A DNA stretch of 64,000 nt from Periplaneta americana. Lineage: Eukaryota; Arthropoda; Insecta; Blattodea; Blattidae. A model generated the notes under the pieces. That model was given only the letters and a program-made list of their open reading frames with translations, searched no databases and was not told the DNA's origin. Within the stretch, counting starts at the first letter, position 1; every line of letters begins with the position of its first letter. The translations under genes were made by a program, and so were the position numbers. The DNA is taken from positions 70,255,001-70,319,000 of the forward strand of contig NC_091124.1 in the NCBI RefSeq assembly GCF_040183065.1, read 5' to 3'. Of the stretch, positions 11,569 to 21,394 are shown one piece after another.

Positions 11569-13985
11569 TACAAGATTACAAAACAATAGTGATGATTCTT
11601 ATGAATTAATGGACGATCAGCCATTCTCAGTACCGCCAGAAAAAGAGCGAGAGTCAATAAATTTATCATTTTCTCAAGTAGGAATATCACCCTTTAAGCA
11701 GAGGAGGCTCAACAATGAACAGAAACTTGCTCTTGGGAAGAGAGAGTTAGCACAAGCTACATCAGCTATCTAAGGTAAAAACCCTTCAGGTTACATTGGA
11801 TTCGAGTTAAAAAAAATTCAGAAAAAGATTTGGTTGCACTTGGTAGGGACTATAAGGACCTTCTTGACTGTCTTATAAGTTCCTTACAAACGCCATTGAC
11901 ACTTCAAGAGAAAATACAACTAGTTTCAGTTGTGCCACGAAGCTGGTCATTAAAGAAAGTAGCTGAAGAATTTGAAGTAGCAGAGTGTATTGTAAGAAAG
12001 GCGAAATCACGTGGTTTGTTCTTTGACATCACAAAGAATACTGGCCATCCTATGCCTGAGAATGTTAAGACATCACTAGTTGAATTTTATGAAGATGATG
12101 GTTACAGTCGCGTATGTCCTGGGAAAAAGGACTTTGTGTCTGTAAAACAGACTACAGCAGATTCTATTGTACGACACTAGGTGCAAAAGGGTTTAATATT
12201 GTGTAACTTGAAAGAATTGTACATATTATTATGCGAGAAAAACCCCTTAGTTTCTATTGGGTTTTCAAAATTTGCAGAGTTTCATCCAAAACACTGCATA
12301 CTGGCAGGTGCAAAAGGAACACACACAGTGTGCGTGTGTGCAATACACCAAAATGTAAGACTCATGGTGCAAAGTTTAAAATATATACTGATAGTTCATG
12401 GAATGGATGAAAAAAGTCTTCTTCAAATTATGGCTTGTTCTACACAAAATGAACCCTTACCACTGTGTGAAAAATGTTCTGGTCCTGGAAAAGCACATGA
12501 ATTCTTACTGGAAAGTGAGAAAAGCATGCAGGGCGGTGAATATTAGCAATAGGTGACAGTAGACCGATCTACATTGAAAACACTTGTTACACCATTCGAA
12601 GAATTCGTCGAAAAGCTCATTGATAAGATATGGCTAATTTATCGTCCTCATAGCTTCATTGCTCATAATCAGGTCCAATATTTGAAACAGTGCAAGGAAA
12701 CACTAAAGATACACGAATGTGTAGTACTAGTTGATTTTTTCGAAAAATTATACATTCATAGATCAAGATGTGGTTCAAGGCTACCACTGGACAAATTACC
12801 AGGTGACTCTTCGCCTGGTAGTTATTTCTATGCACCAGGATGAAAGATCAACTGTTCCCAAGCCTATGTATAGTAAACGACTGTTTTTCCATTTTCAGAA
12901 AATTTTAACACTTCAAAACATTAGACGAGAATGTGAAGAAATGTAAAAACATTTCTTCAGTGACGGAGCCGCATCTCAGTATAAAAACAGGAAGAATTTT
13001 GTTAATTTATTTCATCATAAAAATGATTTTGGAATAGATGCAAAATGTAATTTTTTGCCACAAGCCATGGGAAAGCCCTTGTGATGCTATTGGTGAAACA
13101 ACGAAAAGACTCGCAACAAAAGCCAGCTTTCAGCGTTCATATATGGACCAAATTTTGACAGTCAGAAATCTATAGAAATTTGCAAATGAACATATTGCTG
13201 GAGTGAAATATTTTTATGTCAATAAAGAAGATATTTGTCTCACGGAAGAGGAAATTATGGAACTATTTAATAATTCTGTACGAATTCCTGGTACAAGAAA
13301 AAACTACTCATATGTACCATTAGATGACGGACATTTGCGAGTTTCCAGAGTTTCATTGCCATGTAAATTCGTTGATATACCTGGAATAAAATAGGCGTGA
13401 AGTATACTAAGGAAATAAGCCCAAATATGCAATAAAAATATCATGGATCAGAGTCAGTAAAATTCATTGTCAGTGATTCATGTCAATGATAAAAATGTTG
13501 TATCTCTTCCAAGAATGGAAAATACAAGACAGTTTTATTTGTACTGAAAGTACAGATAATGAATAATCTTCTGTAAAAATTGCATAATGTTTTCCATGTG
13601 CCCTTTCACACAATAAATTTAAGAAAATATACTTGAGAAAATACATTTCATTTTAATTTCAGCCAAGGTCAAACAGTAGATCAAGATGTCTCACATGTCA
13701 GAATGAGGCAATACAACACCACTATAACTGGAAGAAGTTTCATGAATTTCTCTGCAGTAGCCTATCTGTAATTAATTTTTTTCCTTTCAGACAGAGCGCC
13801 AAAAGTATGTACACCCCCGCATACTCAATTGAACATTTCTCGAAAACTACCGTCTCATACAAAAAAATACTGTGTAACCCTTCTTATGATACATCAATAA
13901 TTGTTCAGACTAAGTTTCACTCAAATTTGGAATTTGACCGCCACAGGTTTTCGGCGAAATTTGTTGATTTGAGATGGAATGACTC

Positions 13986-14282
13986 AGCAGTGAAAAATAC
14001 GAGCACAGAAAAGGCGTTGAGCTTCTGACAAGAAATGAAGTTACTCAAGTATTTAATCTATGATGGTCACTCGAAAAGTAATACACCAGATTTTTTACAA
14101 TTTTAATTCACAGTTTTGTAGTATGTGGGTACCTTATTTAGGAATAAGCTGATTTTCATATATTTTCCTTCTTATACAGGATGTTTCCGAGGTGGTGTTA
14201 CAAACTTTCAGGGATGATGGCGAAGGGTACATGTATCAATTTGAGATAAGGAACCATGGTCTGGAAATGACTGAGTCGAAAG
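13986..14282. other. Spacer between Sola-like copy A and a mariner remnant
   Basis: No coding or repeat signal is evident. The sequence near 14066-14100 may belong to the terminal repeat of the mariner to its right, but no matching opposite end was found. Confidence 0.4.
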
Positions 14283-15252
14283 TTATAAGCATAAATAGAA
14301 CAAGAGCATGTAAGCATGCACGGCGTCAGCACCGGAAAATTTCAGAAACTTCTTTGCAGCTTCAACAAGCGAACAACAGTTCTCAAACTTTGAACTCCAA
14401 ATTGAATTTTTCAGTTTCTCAAAAAGGCGGTAAGCTGACAGAGACAGATCAGGGCTATACGATGATTGGGGAAGAACATTCCACCGCAGTTTTGAAATTT
14501 TGTTCTTTGTGCGCTGACTGGAGTAGGGCCTGACATTGTGAAGGAGAAGAAATTCTTCCATCTGCCGAGATGGCAGAACACGGCATAGTTGAGAATGAAG
14601 TCTCTTCTGCTTGCTCACGTGCCATTCAGAACTTGTAGTGATAATTTTTGGCTTCTCCTCAATTAGCAAGAGTCCTTCTGAGCATAAAAAATGGTTGGCA
14701 TGACCTTCCCTGCTGAAGAAGAAGACTTGAGTTTTTTCTTCCTGGAAGGTTCTTTGTGGTGTTACTCCCATCACTGTCTCTGGTTTCTGGCCCGAAACGA
14801 TGAAGCCACGTTTCGTCTCCTGCCACAATTTGTTAAAAGAAATAATTCGTTGCCTTCATTCTCCTACCGTGCAAGAAGTTCTGCGCATTTGGTTTTGCAA
14901 CCTCCTTTATGTGAGCCCATCCAGAGCTTCGGAACTCACCTTGCACAGATCTTGGAATATCTCAGTTGTTCCAATATGCAACACACATTTGCTTCCCCGA
15001 TTGTATGCCAAGACCTTGTTGTTATTGCCTCAGTTCGTGGGAATTATGGCCTGGCTCTGCGAGTCGAATATCGGCATGTCCATTTTTTTCTAATAATCTT
15101 TGTATCCAACGACTAACTGTACTGCGATCGACAGCATTTTGCTCGTACACTTCCTCTAACTTCTTGTGAATGTTTCCTACTGTCTTATTCTCGTACACAA
15201 GGAACACAATTACAGTATGTTGCTTCTAACAGATGTTGAGTTCAGCGGGCAT
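14283..15252 (-). pseudogene. mariner transposase pseudogene
   Basis: The minus-strand ATG at 15250-15252 opens a frame that hits a stop after about 8 codons, then reads TVIVFLVYENKTVGNIHKKL and VDRSTVSRWIQRL (helix-turn-helix). Further on, EKPKI-I-TTSSEWHVSKQK and RPYSSQRTKNKISKLRWNVL lead to SSYSPDLSLSAYRLFEKLKN near the C-terminus, ending at 14283. The domain order is that of a mariner of about 345 residues. The second catalytic Asp before N-x-RP is missing (LLLHNVRP in place of the usual HDN), and the third is replaced (SPDLSLSAY, where mariner has PSDY). With frameshifts as well, it is dead. Confidence 0.78.
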
Positions 15253-15346
15253 TTTTAACTAGTGCTGCAGTTGTATTCCTAGAACAGAGACTTTCAATCG
15301 GTGTGCCGCGAATGATCCGCTGTGTGCTGCGAGAAAATGAAAGTAG

Positions 15347-15592
15347 TAAATGAAGGGTTCAGAGACATAGTGGGCCAAGCGCCATTTATTAAAAACGGGG
15401 ACAGCAAGGGTTAAAGTTAAGTGAATACCATAATTGAATGAAAATTGAAATATCATTTAGTTTTAATGTGCACACTTTATATTATTTGTTATATGTTTCA
15501 TTCAATTATGGTAGGCACTTAATTTTAACTCTTGTTTTCTCAGTTTTTAATAAATGGCGCTTGGGCCACTATAGCTCTGACCCCTTCAAATC
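15347..15592. repeat. Foldback element with 95-bp arms
   Basis: The left arm at 15347-15442 (with GCGCCATTTATTAAAAAC and CATAATTGAATGAA) is the near-complete inverse of the right arm at 15497-15592, with a loop of about 54 bases. Bordering sequence on both sides (15301 and 15798) contains GTGTGCCGCG, so the foldback may sit inside a larger repeat of about 15285-15840, possibly hAT-like. No transposase is present. Confidence 0.85.
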
Positions 15593-16310
15593 TGGTCGTA
15601 GCAAAAACTGAAAAATAAAAGTGAAAGTGAGCCCACAAGAGTCAACATCAGCAATATTCAGTAAACACACGAGCAGTCAGGGTTGCAAGATCAGTAATGA
15701 TAAAATATAGTACCAACCTTTAAAAATGTCATATTTCACTTTGTTTTATGGAAATAGTTTCTCCATGGTTAGAAGCCAATCCTTTACATTACATTAGTGT
15801 GCCGCGAGATTTTAAATTGCAAATTTAGTGTGCCATATGTTGAAAAATGTTGAAAAACGTTGTACTAGAGGAAAGAGGACGAAATAAATTAAAAAATAAG
15901 CAGGAATCATGTACATACACATTGTGAAAATCGCAAAGTTATGAATTAAAACGTCTTTAAAATATGGTGCATTACGGGTACTTTCGGAACGACCCTCGTA
16001 CAATGATTGTTATTATTAGCCTAACTCAGATTTAACTGTAAAAGACGACTGTATATTCCCAATATTCATATTTTCGGTGTGATCAAACCTACCCCATTCA
16101 AATACTGGCACGATACTCCTCCATGTGGTTGGATCTTGCCATATTCTCAGAGTCTCTCATTATCATTAGATAGGTAGATTTTAGCAACTTAAAATTAAAA
16201 ATTAGCACTTTCAAAAACAAATTTAGCATTTTATAGCACATTTCAGTGGGTGATGGATGAAATTTCTATTTCAAGCTAAGTTCTCAATTTTTTGCACATA
16301 TAGAGTGTTA
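15593..16310. other. Unassigned DNA with possible repeat ends
   Basis: It contains a second GTGTGCCGCGAG box near 15798 and, at 15983-16003, a minus-strand sequence starting ACGAGGGTCGTTCCGAAAGT, which looks like one end of a mariner-type element. I found no partner for that end. No genes seen. Confidence 0.4.
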
Positions 16311-16440
16311 AAAAAAAGTATCCAATATTTTAGGAGGTAATAGTATGCATCAAAACAAGAAAATAATGTCTAATAAACATGGATCCTACAACACATACTT
16401 TCTGAGATCTGAACACTTGTTCATAGGAGGTGCTCAATGT

Positions 16441-16664
16441 GACTTCCATTTATGGAAATACATTTTTCTGCCCTACAAAACAGCAGACTACCAGATAATC
16501 ATACCGTAGTTGACACCCCTGGCATGGAATACTGATATGTCTCAAGGAATACTGAAAACAAAAGTCTGGTTGCGGATATGAGCGGGGTTCAGCAGAGATG
16601 GTGTTGTGAATTTTCGTAATCAGCATGGGTAGGCTGATGAACATTGCAATTCAGTTGAAGAAAC
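16441..16664. other. Interior of the long-TIR element, no clear coding
   Basis: No frame with recognisable similarity. It separates the left terminal repeat from the transposase fragment. Confidence 0.4.
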
Positions 16665-16884
16665 AAGGCATCAGCACCGATTCTCAATCAACTTATGGGC
16701 AGGCGTTCTTGGTGATAGATTAATAGGGCCATACGTGCTACCACAGATATTAACTGAGGCTCGTTATCAGGACTTTCTTATTAACGTATTAACAACAAAT
16801 TTCAAAGAGTGCGTGATTCCTTACGCCAAAAGGGCAGAGGAATGCATTACCATGAATGGACATGACATTGAGCACCTGTTATGA
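16665..16884 (+). pseudogene. C-terminal transposase fragment (mariner-like, DDE_3 type)
   Basis: The frame reads HQHRFSINLWAGVLGDRLIG, PYVLPQILTEARYQDFLINV, then after a deletion YAKRAEECITMNGHDIEHLL-stop at 16884. 'VN.WAG...D.LIGPY.LP..L....Y..FL' is the strand around the first catalytic Asp of this transposase group, and 'RAEECI..NG.HIEHLL' is its usual end. The part bearing the second and third catalytic residues is deleted. Confidence 0.7.
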
Positions 16885-16934
16885 ACAAGTGTACAGATCT
16901 CAGAAAGTATGTGTTGTAGGACCCATGTTTATTA

Positions 16935-19038
16935 CTTACTTACAAATGGCTTTTAAGGAACCCGAAGGTTCATTGCCGCCCTCACATAAGCCCGCCAGCG
17001 GTCCCTATCCTGTGCAAGATTAATCCAGTCTCTATCATCATACCCCACCTCCCTCAAATCCATTTTAATATTATCCTCCCATCTACGTCTCGGCCTCCCT
17101 AAAGGTCTTTTTCCCTCCGGTCTCCCAACTAACACTCTATATGCATTTCTGGATTCGCCCATACGTGCTACATGCCCTGCCCAACTCAAACGTCTGGATT
17201 TCAAGTTCCTAATTATGTCAGGTGAAGAATACAATGCGTGCAGTTCTGTGTTGTGTAACTTTCTCCATTCTCCTGTAACTTCATCCCGCTTAGCCCCAAA
17301 TATTTTCCTAAGCACCTTATTCTCAAACACCCTTAACCTATGTTCCTCTCTCAGAGTGAGAGTCCAAGTTTCACAGCCATATAGAACAACCGGTAATATA
17401 ACTGTTTTATAAATTCTAACTTTCAGATTTTTGGACAGCAGACTGGATGATAAGAGCTTCTCAACCGAATAATAACAGGCATTTCCCATATTTATTCTGC
17501 GTTTAATTTCCTCCCGAGTGTCATTTACATTTGTTACTGTTGCTCCAAGATATTTGAATTTTTCCACCTCTTCGAAGGATAAATCTCCAATATTTATATT
17601 TCCATTTCGTACAATATTCCCGTCACGAGACATAATCATATACTTTGTCTTTTCGGGATTTACTTCCAAACCGATCGCTTTACTTGCTTCAAGTAAAATT
17701 TCCGTGTTTTCCCTAACCGTTTGTGTATTTTCTCCTAACATATTCACGTCATCTGCATAGACAAGAAGCTGATGTAGCCCGTTCAATTCCAAACCCTGCC
17801 TGTTATCCTGAACTTTCCTAATGGCATATTCTAAAGCGAAGTTAAAAAGTAAAGGTGATAGTGCATCTCCCTGCTTTAGCCCGCAGTGAATTGGAAAAGG
17901 ATCAGATAGAAACTGACCTATACGGACTCTGCTGTATGTTTCACTGAGACACATTTTAATTAATCGAACTAGTTTCTTGGGAATACCAAATTCAATAAGA
18001 ATATCATATAATACTTCCCTCTTAACCGAGTCATATGCCTTTTTGAAATCTATGAATAACTGATGTACTGTACCCTTATACTCCCATTTTTTCTCCATTA
18101 TCTGCCGAATACAAAAAATCTGATCAATAGTCGATCTATTACGCCGAAAACCGCACTGATGATCCCCAATAATTTCATCTACGTACGGAGTTAATCTCCT
18201 CAAAAGAATATTGGACAAAATTTTGTACGACGTCAACAAAAGTGATATTCCTCGAAAGTTACCACAGTTCGTTTTGTCCCCCTTTTTAAAAATAGGTACA
18301 ATTATGGACTCCTTCCATTGTTCTGGTACAATTTCCTTTTCCCAAATAGCAAGTACAAGTTTATAAATTTCGCTATATAATGCACTTCCACCCTCTTGTA
18401 TTAATTCTGCTGGAATTTGATCGATACCTGGAGACTTGTACTTTTTCAGATTTTCTATCGCAATTTCGACTTCTGAAATCGTGGGTTCGGGTATAAATGG
18501 CTCAGCAGTTTGTATTTCAATATCGTCCCGATCATTTCTATTTGGCCTATGTACATTTAGTAGTTGCGCAAAATAGTTTTTCCATCTGTTTAGGATTGAT
18601 GAAGAGTCTGCAAGCAAGTCACCATTCTCATCCTTGATCACGTTTACCCTTGACTGATATCCGTTCTTAAATTCCTTTATACCCTTATATAAATCTCGAA
18701 TGTTTTTATTCTTACTATTTGTTTCTACCTCATTCAGTTTTTCCTTCAAGTAACCTCTCTTTTTATTCCTAAGTGTACGACTTGCTTCCCGTCTTTCATT
18801 GAAATAATTGTCTCTATTCTCCTCAACTGGATCCTGTAGGAATTCGTAACAAGCTGTTTTTTACGGTGATGGGTTGTTAGCCCTTCGCCCAACCCCCAAG
18901 CTGGAGGACCACCCCTTATCGGCTGTCCACGACTGCTTATTCAATATATTCGCAGCTACCCTCCATATCTGGAGGCCGTCTCCTCTATCCGCAACCTGAG
19001 GACGCGCCATGCCGTGGTGATAGGGACCCACCATACAT
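16935..19038 (-). mobile_element. LINE (non-LTR retrotransposon), internally deleted, 16-bp TSD
   Basis: Perfect duplications GGACCCATGTTTATTA lie at 16919-16934 and 19039-19054. On the minus strand the element runs from a GC-richer 5' leader (19038 down to about 18860) through the reverse transcriptase frame to a short TAAG-repeat 3' tail at about 16935-16945. Full-length relatives have an endonuclease domain before the reverse transcriptase. Here the leader joins almost directly to the reverse-transcriptase upstream region. An intact-looking 5' leader plus matching TSDs indicates internal deletion rather than 5' truncation. The clade looks RTE-like, from the simple-repeat tail and protein layout, but this is tentative. 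Confidence 0.87.
16953..18749 (-). CDS. LINE reverse transcriptase, 598 aa, uninterrupted
   Basis: It would copy the LINE RNA into DNA at a nicked target. The domain order is: linker (about residues 1-90), fingers with [20 protein letters not shown] (about 150-170), palm with [20 protein letters not shown] (first catalytic Asp, about 230-250), [20 protein letters not shown] (about 290-310) and the catalytic [13 protein letters not shown] (about 325-337). A C-terminal [14 protein letters not shown] then [16 protein letters not shown] tail (about 520-575) ends AAMNLRVP. No stops or frameshifts occur over 598 codons, and the frame stays open upstream of the chosen Met (about 18750-18840), so the true coding start is probably further 5'. 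No endonuclease domain is present, so it is unlikely to insert on its own. The open frame suggests recent insertion. Confidence 0.9.
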   Translation of the reverse strand: MKEKLNEVETNSKNKNIRDLYKGIKEFKNGYQSRVNVIKDENGDLLADSSSILNRWKNYFAQLLNVHRPNRNDRDDIEIQTAEPFIPEPTISEVEIAIENLKKYKSPGIDQIPAELIQEGGSALYSEIYKLVLAIWEKEIVPEQWKESIIVPIFKKGDKTNCGNFRGISLLLTSYKILSNILLRRLTPYVDEIIGDHQCGFRRNRSTIDQIFCIRQIMEKKWEYKGTVHQLFIDFKKAYDSVKREVLYDILIEFGIPKKLVRLIKMCLSETYSRVRIGQFLSDPFPIHCGLKQGDALSPLLFNFALEYAIRKVQDNRQGLELNGLHQLLVYADDVNMLGENTQTVRENTEILLEASKAIGLEVNPEKTKYMIMSRDGNIVRNGNINIGDLSFEEVEKFKYLGATVTNVNDTREEIKRRINMGNACYYSVEKLLSSSLLSKNLKVRIYKTVILPVVLYGCETWTLTLREEHRLRVFENKVLRKIFGAKRDEVTGEWRKLHNTELHALYSSPDIIRNLKSRRLSWAGHVARMGESRNAYRVLVGRPEGKRPLGRPRRRWEDNIKMDLREVGYDDRDWINLAQDRDRWRAYVRAAMNLRVP

Positions 19039-19134
19039 GGACCCATGTTTATTAGACATTATTTTCTTGTTTTGATGCATACTAACACCTCTTAAAATAT
19101 TGGATACTTTTTTCTTAGATAATGATGTGGTGAA

Positions 19135-19720
19135 ATTTCATTTATGAGAGTCAATTAGTTTCTATGTTAACAAAAATATTCTAAAATTTGCATATTTCAA
19201 AATGAAATGTGTCGCTCAATTTTTGAGTGAAATGTTTGAAATTTTTTTTGCAAGACCAGTGGCATATTTAGAAAAACATCATGCATCAGTTCTCTTATAT
19301 CTTTACTACAAAATGGGGAAAAATTATTTTATAACCATTGCATACCTAAAAATAGAAAATTTCAATTTTTAATATACATATTTAATTTTTTATTTAAAAA
19401 GATATTCATTTAATAATAAAACCCATACGCTATTTTGTTAACCACAGTATACAGAACATACAGTAAAAATGTCATGTTTCTAGCATCAAAATCATAAGAG
19501 CCTTCACATTTCGAACCTAACGAAATGTACTGAAAAAAAAAGTGAGAGAAAACAGCTTGTAAAATTTGCATGGAATTTAAGTTCAAGGGTGCAGCCATTT
19601 ATATATTGCCTAATTTTTATGCTTTCTAGCGCCGCAGAACATTGAAACTCGCAAGAACGAAAATGCGATTTTTGACTGAAAATGGCCAAAATTTCACCTG
19701 TCACCTCCCTTAATGTCACG
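19135..19720 (-). repeat. Dispersed repeat of unknown family, copy 1
   Basis: Matches, in opposite orientation, the sequence at about 42860-43620. Shared blocks include AAATTTTGGYCATTTTCAGT, TCAAAAATCGCATTTTC, and the stretch around CACCCTTGAACTT and GAAATTTTACAAGCT. No coding similarity and no ends could be set. The other copy is split by a SINE at 42934-43198. Confidence 0.72.
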
Positions 19721-20246
19721 ATTTATGATTTTGTATAAAATTTTATAGAAAGTTAGGTGGTAGAAATGGAATGCCATCAATTGTTAAAAGGTTCTAGATT
19801 TTCAAGTTAAAATTATTGAAAATAATAAATAGGCCTAAGTAAAGGAACATAATATTAAATTACAGTGACATTTTTAACGTTAATAAACAAGTCAAAAAGA
19901 TGGTGTGACTTTATCTCAGCCCATAATGTTACTAAATCACAATCATCCGCCACCACATTACAACTTGTTTCATTTTGGCAGCATTTGAACACATTTCGCA
20001 TTTATCGTGATTGCGAAAATCTATCATCTCTAATAATCATGGTACGGGCCGCCTGGTCTGTTCCATCCCTCAGAGTCTAGCACCGAACTCAGTCTTCCGA
20101 CATTTCATTTTTTTTCTGCGATCATAACGTAAACCCTAAGATACTTCCCTCTTAACTTAATATTCAATATTTCCACGTTTTCCTTATGCTAGAACAAACG
20201 TCTTAAAAATTCGCATTATTAAGAACGGAGGTCTGATTCTTATTAT
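19721..20246. other. Unassigned DNA, no gene seen
   Basis: AT-rich, with no recognisable repeat ends or coding similarity. Confidence 0.5.
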
Positions 20247-20277
20247 ATCATCATCATCATCATCATCGTCATCATCC
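20247..20277. repeat. (ATC)n microsatellite at the 3' end of a LINE remnant
   Basis: About nine ATC/GTC triplets. On the minus strand they are (GAT)n immediately after the LINE coding tail, so they are probably its simple-repeat 3' end. Confidence 0.85.
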
Positions 20278-21005
20278 TGTCAAGTACTAGTCCCAAAAGA
20301 ACTGTTACGGCCTGAAAAAGCGATTTTCTTGCCATCTTTTCATAGGTCGACCAAGTAACAGTTTCTCATTTGGACGATACCTACTTCATTATTGCCTTAG
20401 GGATCCTGGATGAAACCATTCTTGAGACGTGTTCCTTCCAGTTTAACTGATATCTGGAGATATAGTTCAGTATTGATGACACATTAAGTTCTTGAAGGAT
20501 ATCTTCATTTTTCTTTCGTTTCCATTTAGTGTAGCCTGCTGTTCGGCACATGAATCTCATCTCACGAGCTGTTAGTCTGCTTTCATCTTTTGTCCTTATA
20601 GTTCATGCTTCACTCCCGTAACGTAAGACTGGTCGAGCTATTATTTGATAAAGACGAGTACGAGTTGATTTTTGTACTAATGAAGGTTCTAAAACTCTAT
20701 TAATGATGCCCATTGATTTGTTGAATTTTACAATTTTCTCTGATAAATCCAAATTTTCAACAAAAGAAAGTTTATATCCTAAATAATTAAACTCATTAAC
20801 TCTTTCCAAAATTGTGTTATTTAAACAAATTTTGCTTGGTATTGGGTATTTACCACAAAAGGCCATTATTTTTGTTTTGTTAATGGATATTTCCATTGAA
20901 TATTTTGAGCTATTAAATTTAAATTATGTACTGACTATTGCAAATCATCTTCTGATGTTGCTAGTAAAACAAAATCATCTGCAAACGTTATTACAACGAA
21001 TTTCA
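20278..21005 (-). pseudogene. 5'-truncated LINE reverse-transcriptase pseudogene, second family
   Basis: The minus strand reads TFADDFVLLATSEDDLQ near 20960-21000 (the catalytic F-A-D-D box), a stop, then ISINKTKIMAFCGKYPI, LERVNEFNYLGYKLSF and SEKIVKFNKSMGIINRVLEP. Next come TRTRLYQIIARPVLRYGSEA (20603-20896) and, after frameshifts, EMRFMCRTAGYTKWKRKKNE and LLGRPMKRWQENRFF. This is the palm-to-C-terminus part of a non-LTR reverse transcriptase, distinct from the 598-aa LINE. Fingers and endonuclease are absent. It ends in a (GAT)n tail. Confidence 0.78.
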
Positions 21006-21394
21006 AGTATATCACTTCTGGACTCGTAAGGTGCAGAAAATTGCATTTCCTGATGGCAGTCGCACAAAAAATTGCTAGGATACAAAATCACACATGATCG
21101 ATTCTGGATGATGTCCAACATTATGACCTTCCATACATGCTTCAGACAAGCCGCCTGCCTGTTCATTCAAATGTCCTTACGGAACATGCAGCATGGGCCT
21201 CAGGCGTAGGAGACAATAGTGCTGACCTCGCGATAAAACCACAGCTTTAAGACGTACCGGTACGGAGGATATGGAAGTAATATTAACCTTGGGATCAAGT
21301 AAACAAAGTCGCTATCCTGCCCATAAACCTCTCAGGATTTGTATTTGATGGAACACATTTTACAAGCAAAATCATCTCTACATGAATATCCCTT
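21006..21394. other. Unassigned DNA, no gene seen
   Basis: Lies between the LINE remnant and the polypyrimidine minisatellite. I see no feature. Confidence 0.4.

Larger units (their letters stand above)
10988..13394 (+). pseudogene. Sola-like DDD transposase pseudogene, copy A
   Basis: Frames can be followed in order despite several frameshifts and stops. First comes an N-terminal region ending RQVTEDLADRKKKFS with clustered cysteines (about 10988-11215), then a (TAA)n run readable as poly-Asn. Next is QRRLNNEQKLALGKRELAQA (about 11700-11770), a helical region at 11830-12180, and FSKFAEFHPKHCILAGAKGT near 12270. A VDFS-KNYTF block follows (Asp codon GAT at 12733, then one extra T). FSDGAASQYKNRKNF has its Asp codon at 12962-12964, and LCDAIGETTKRLA has its Asp codon at 13083-13085. 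The tail runs to VDIPGIK-stop at 13394. The three aspartates fit a DDD catalytic triad. The protein family recurs in many animals as an uncharacterised protein. Not functional here. Confidence 0.72.
10032..13985 (+). mobile_element. Sola-like DNA transposon, copy A (4-bp TSD AGCA)
   Basis: The left end is GAGTCATTCCATGTCAAATC at 10032. The right end is the inverse of GAGTCATTCCATCTCAAATC, ending at 13985. The repeats match at about 23 of 25 positions and continue weakly inward. AGCA directly flanks both sides (10028-10031 and 13986-13989), a 4-bp target duplication. A broken gene occupies 10988-13394. A second copy with the same ends and a different 4-bp duplication is at 35300-38046. Sola transposons are known for DDD transposases and 4-bp TSDs; the assignment to Sola is from memory of the family and untested. 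Confidence 0.8.
16311..19114. mobile_element. Mariner-like element with 130-bp TIRs, split by a LINE
   Basis: The left repeat at 16311-16440 (AAGTATCCAATATTTTA, then GCATCAAAACAAGAAAATAA and CACATACTTTCTGAGATCTG) is the inverse of a right repeat now in two parts, 16862-16930 and about 19039-19114. The LINE at 16935-19038 lies between them. Without it the element is about 700 bp and carries a C-terminal transposase fragment, so it was already internally deleted. The terminal bases and target site are not sharply defined (AAAAAAAGTATCC against AAAAAAGTATCC). Confidence 0.82.

Noticed and set aside
15983..16003. ACGAGGGTCGTTCCGAAAGT as a mariner end
   Set aside because: A single end only. It could not be paired with the mariner at 14283-15252 or any other sequence here.
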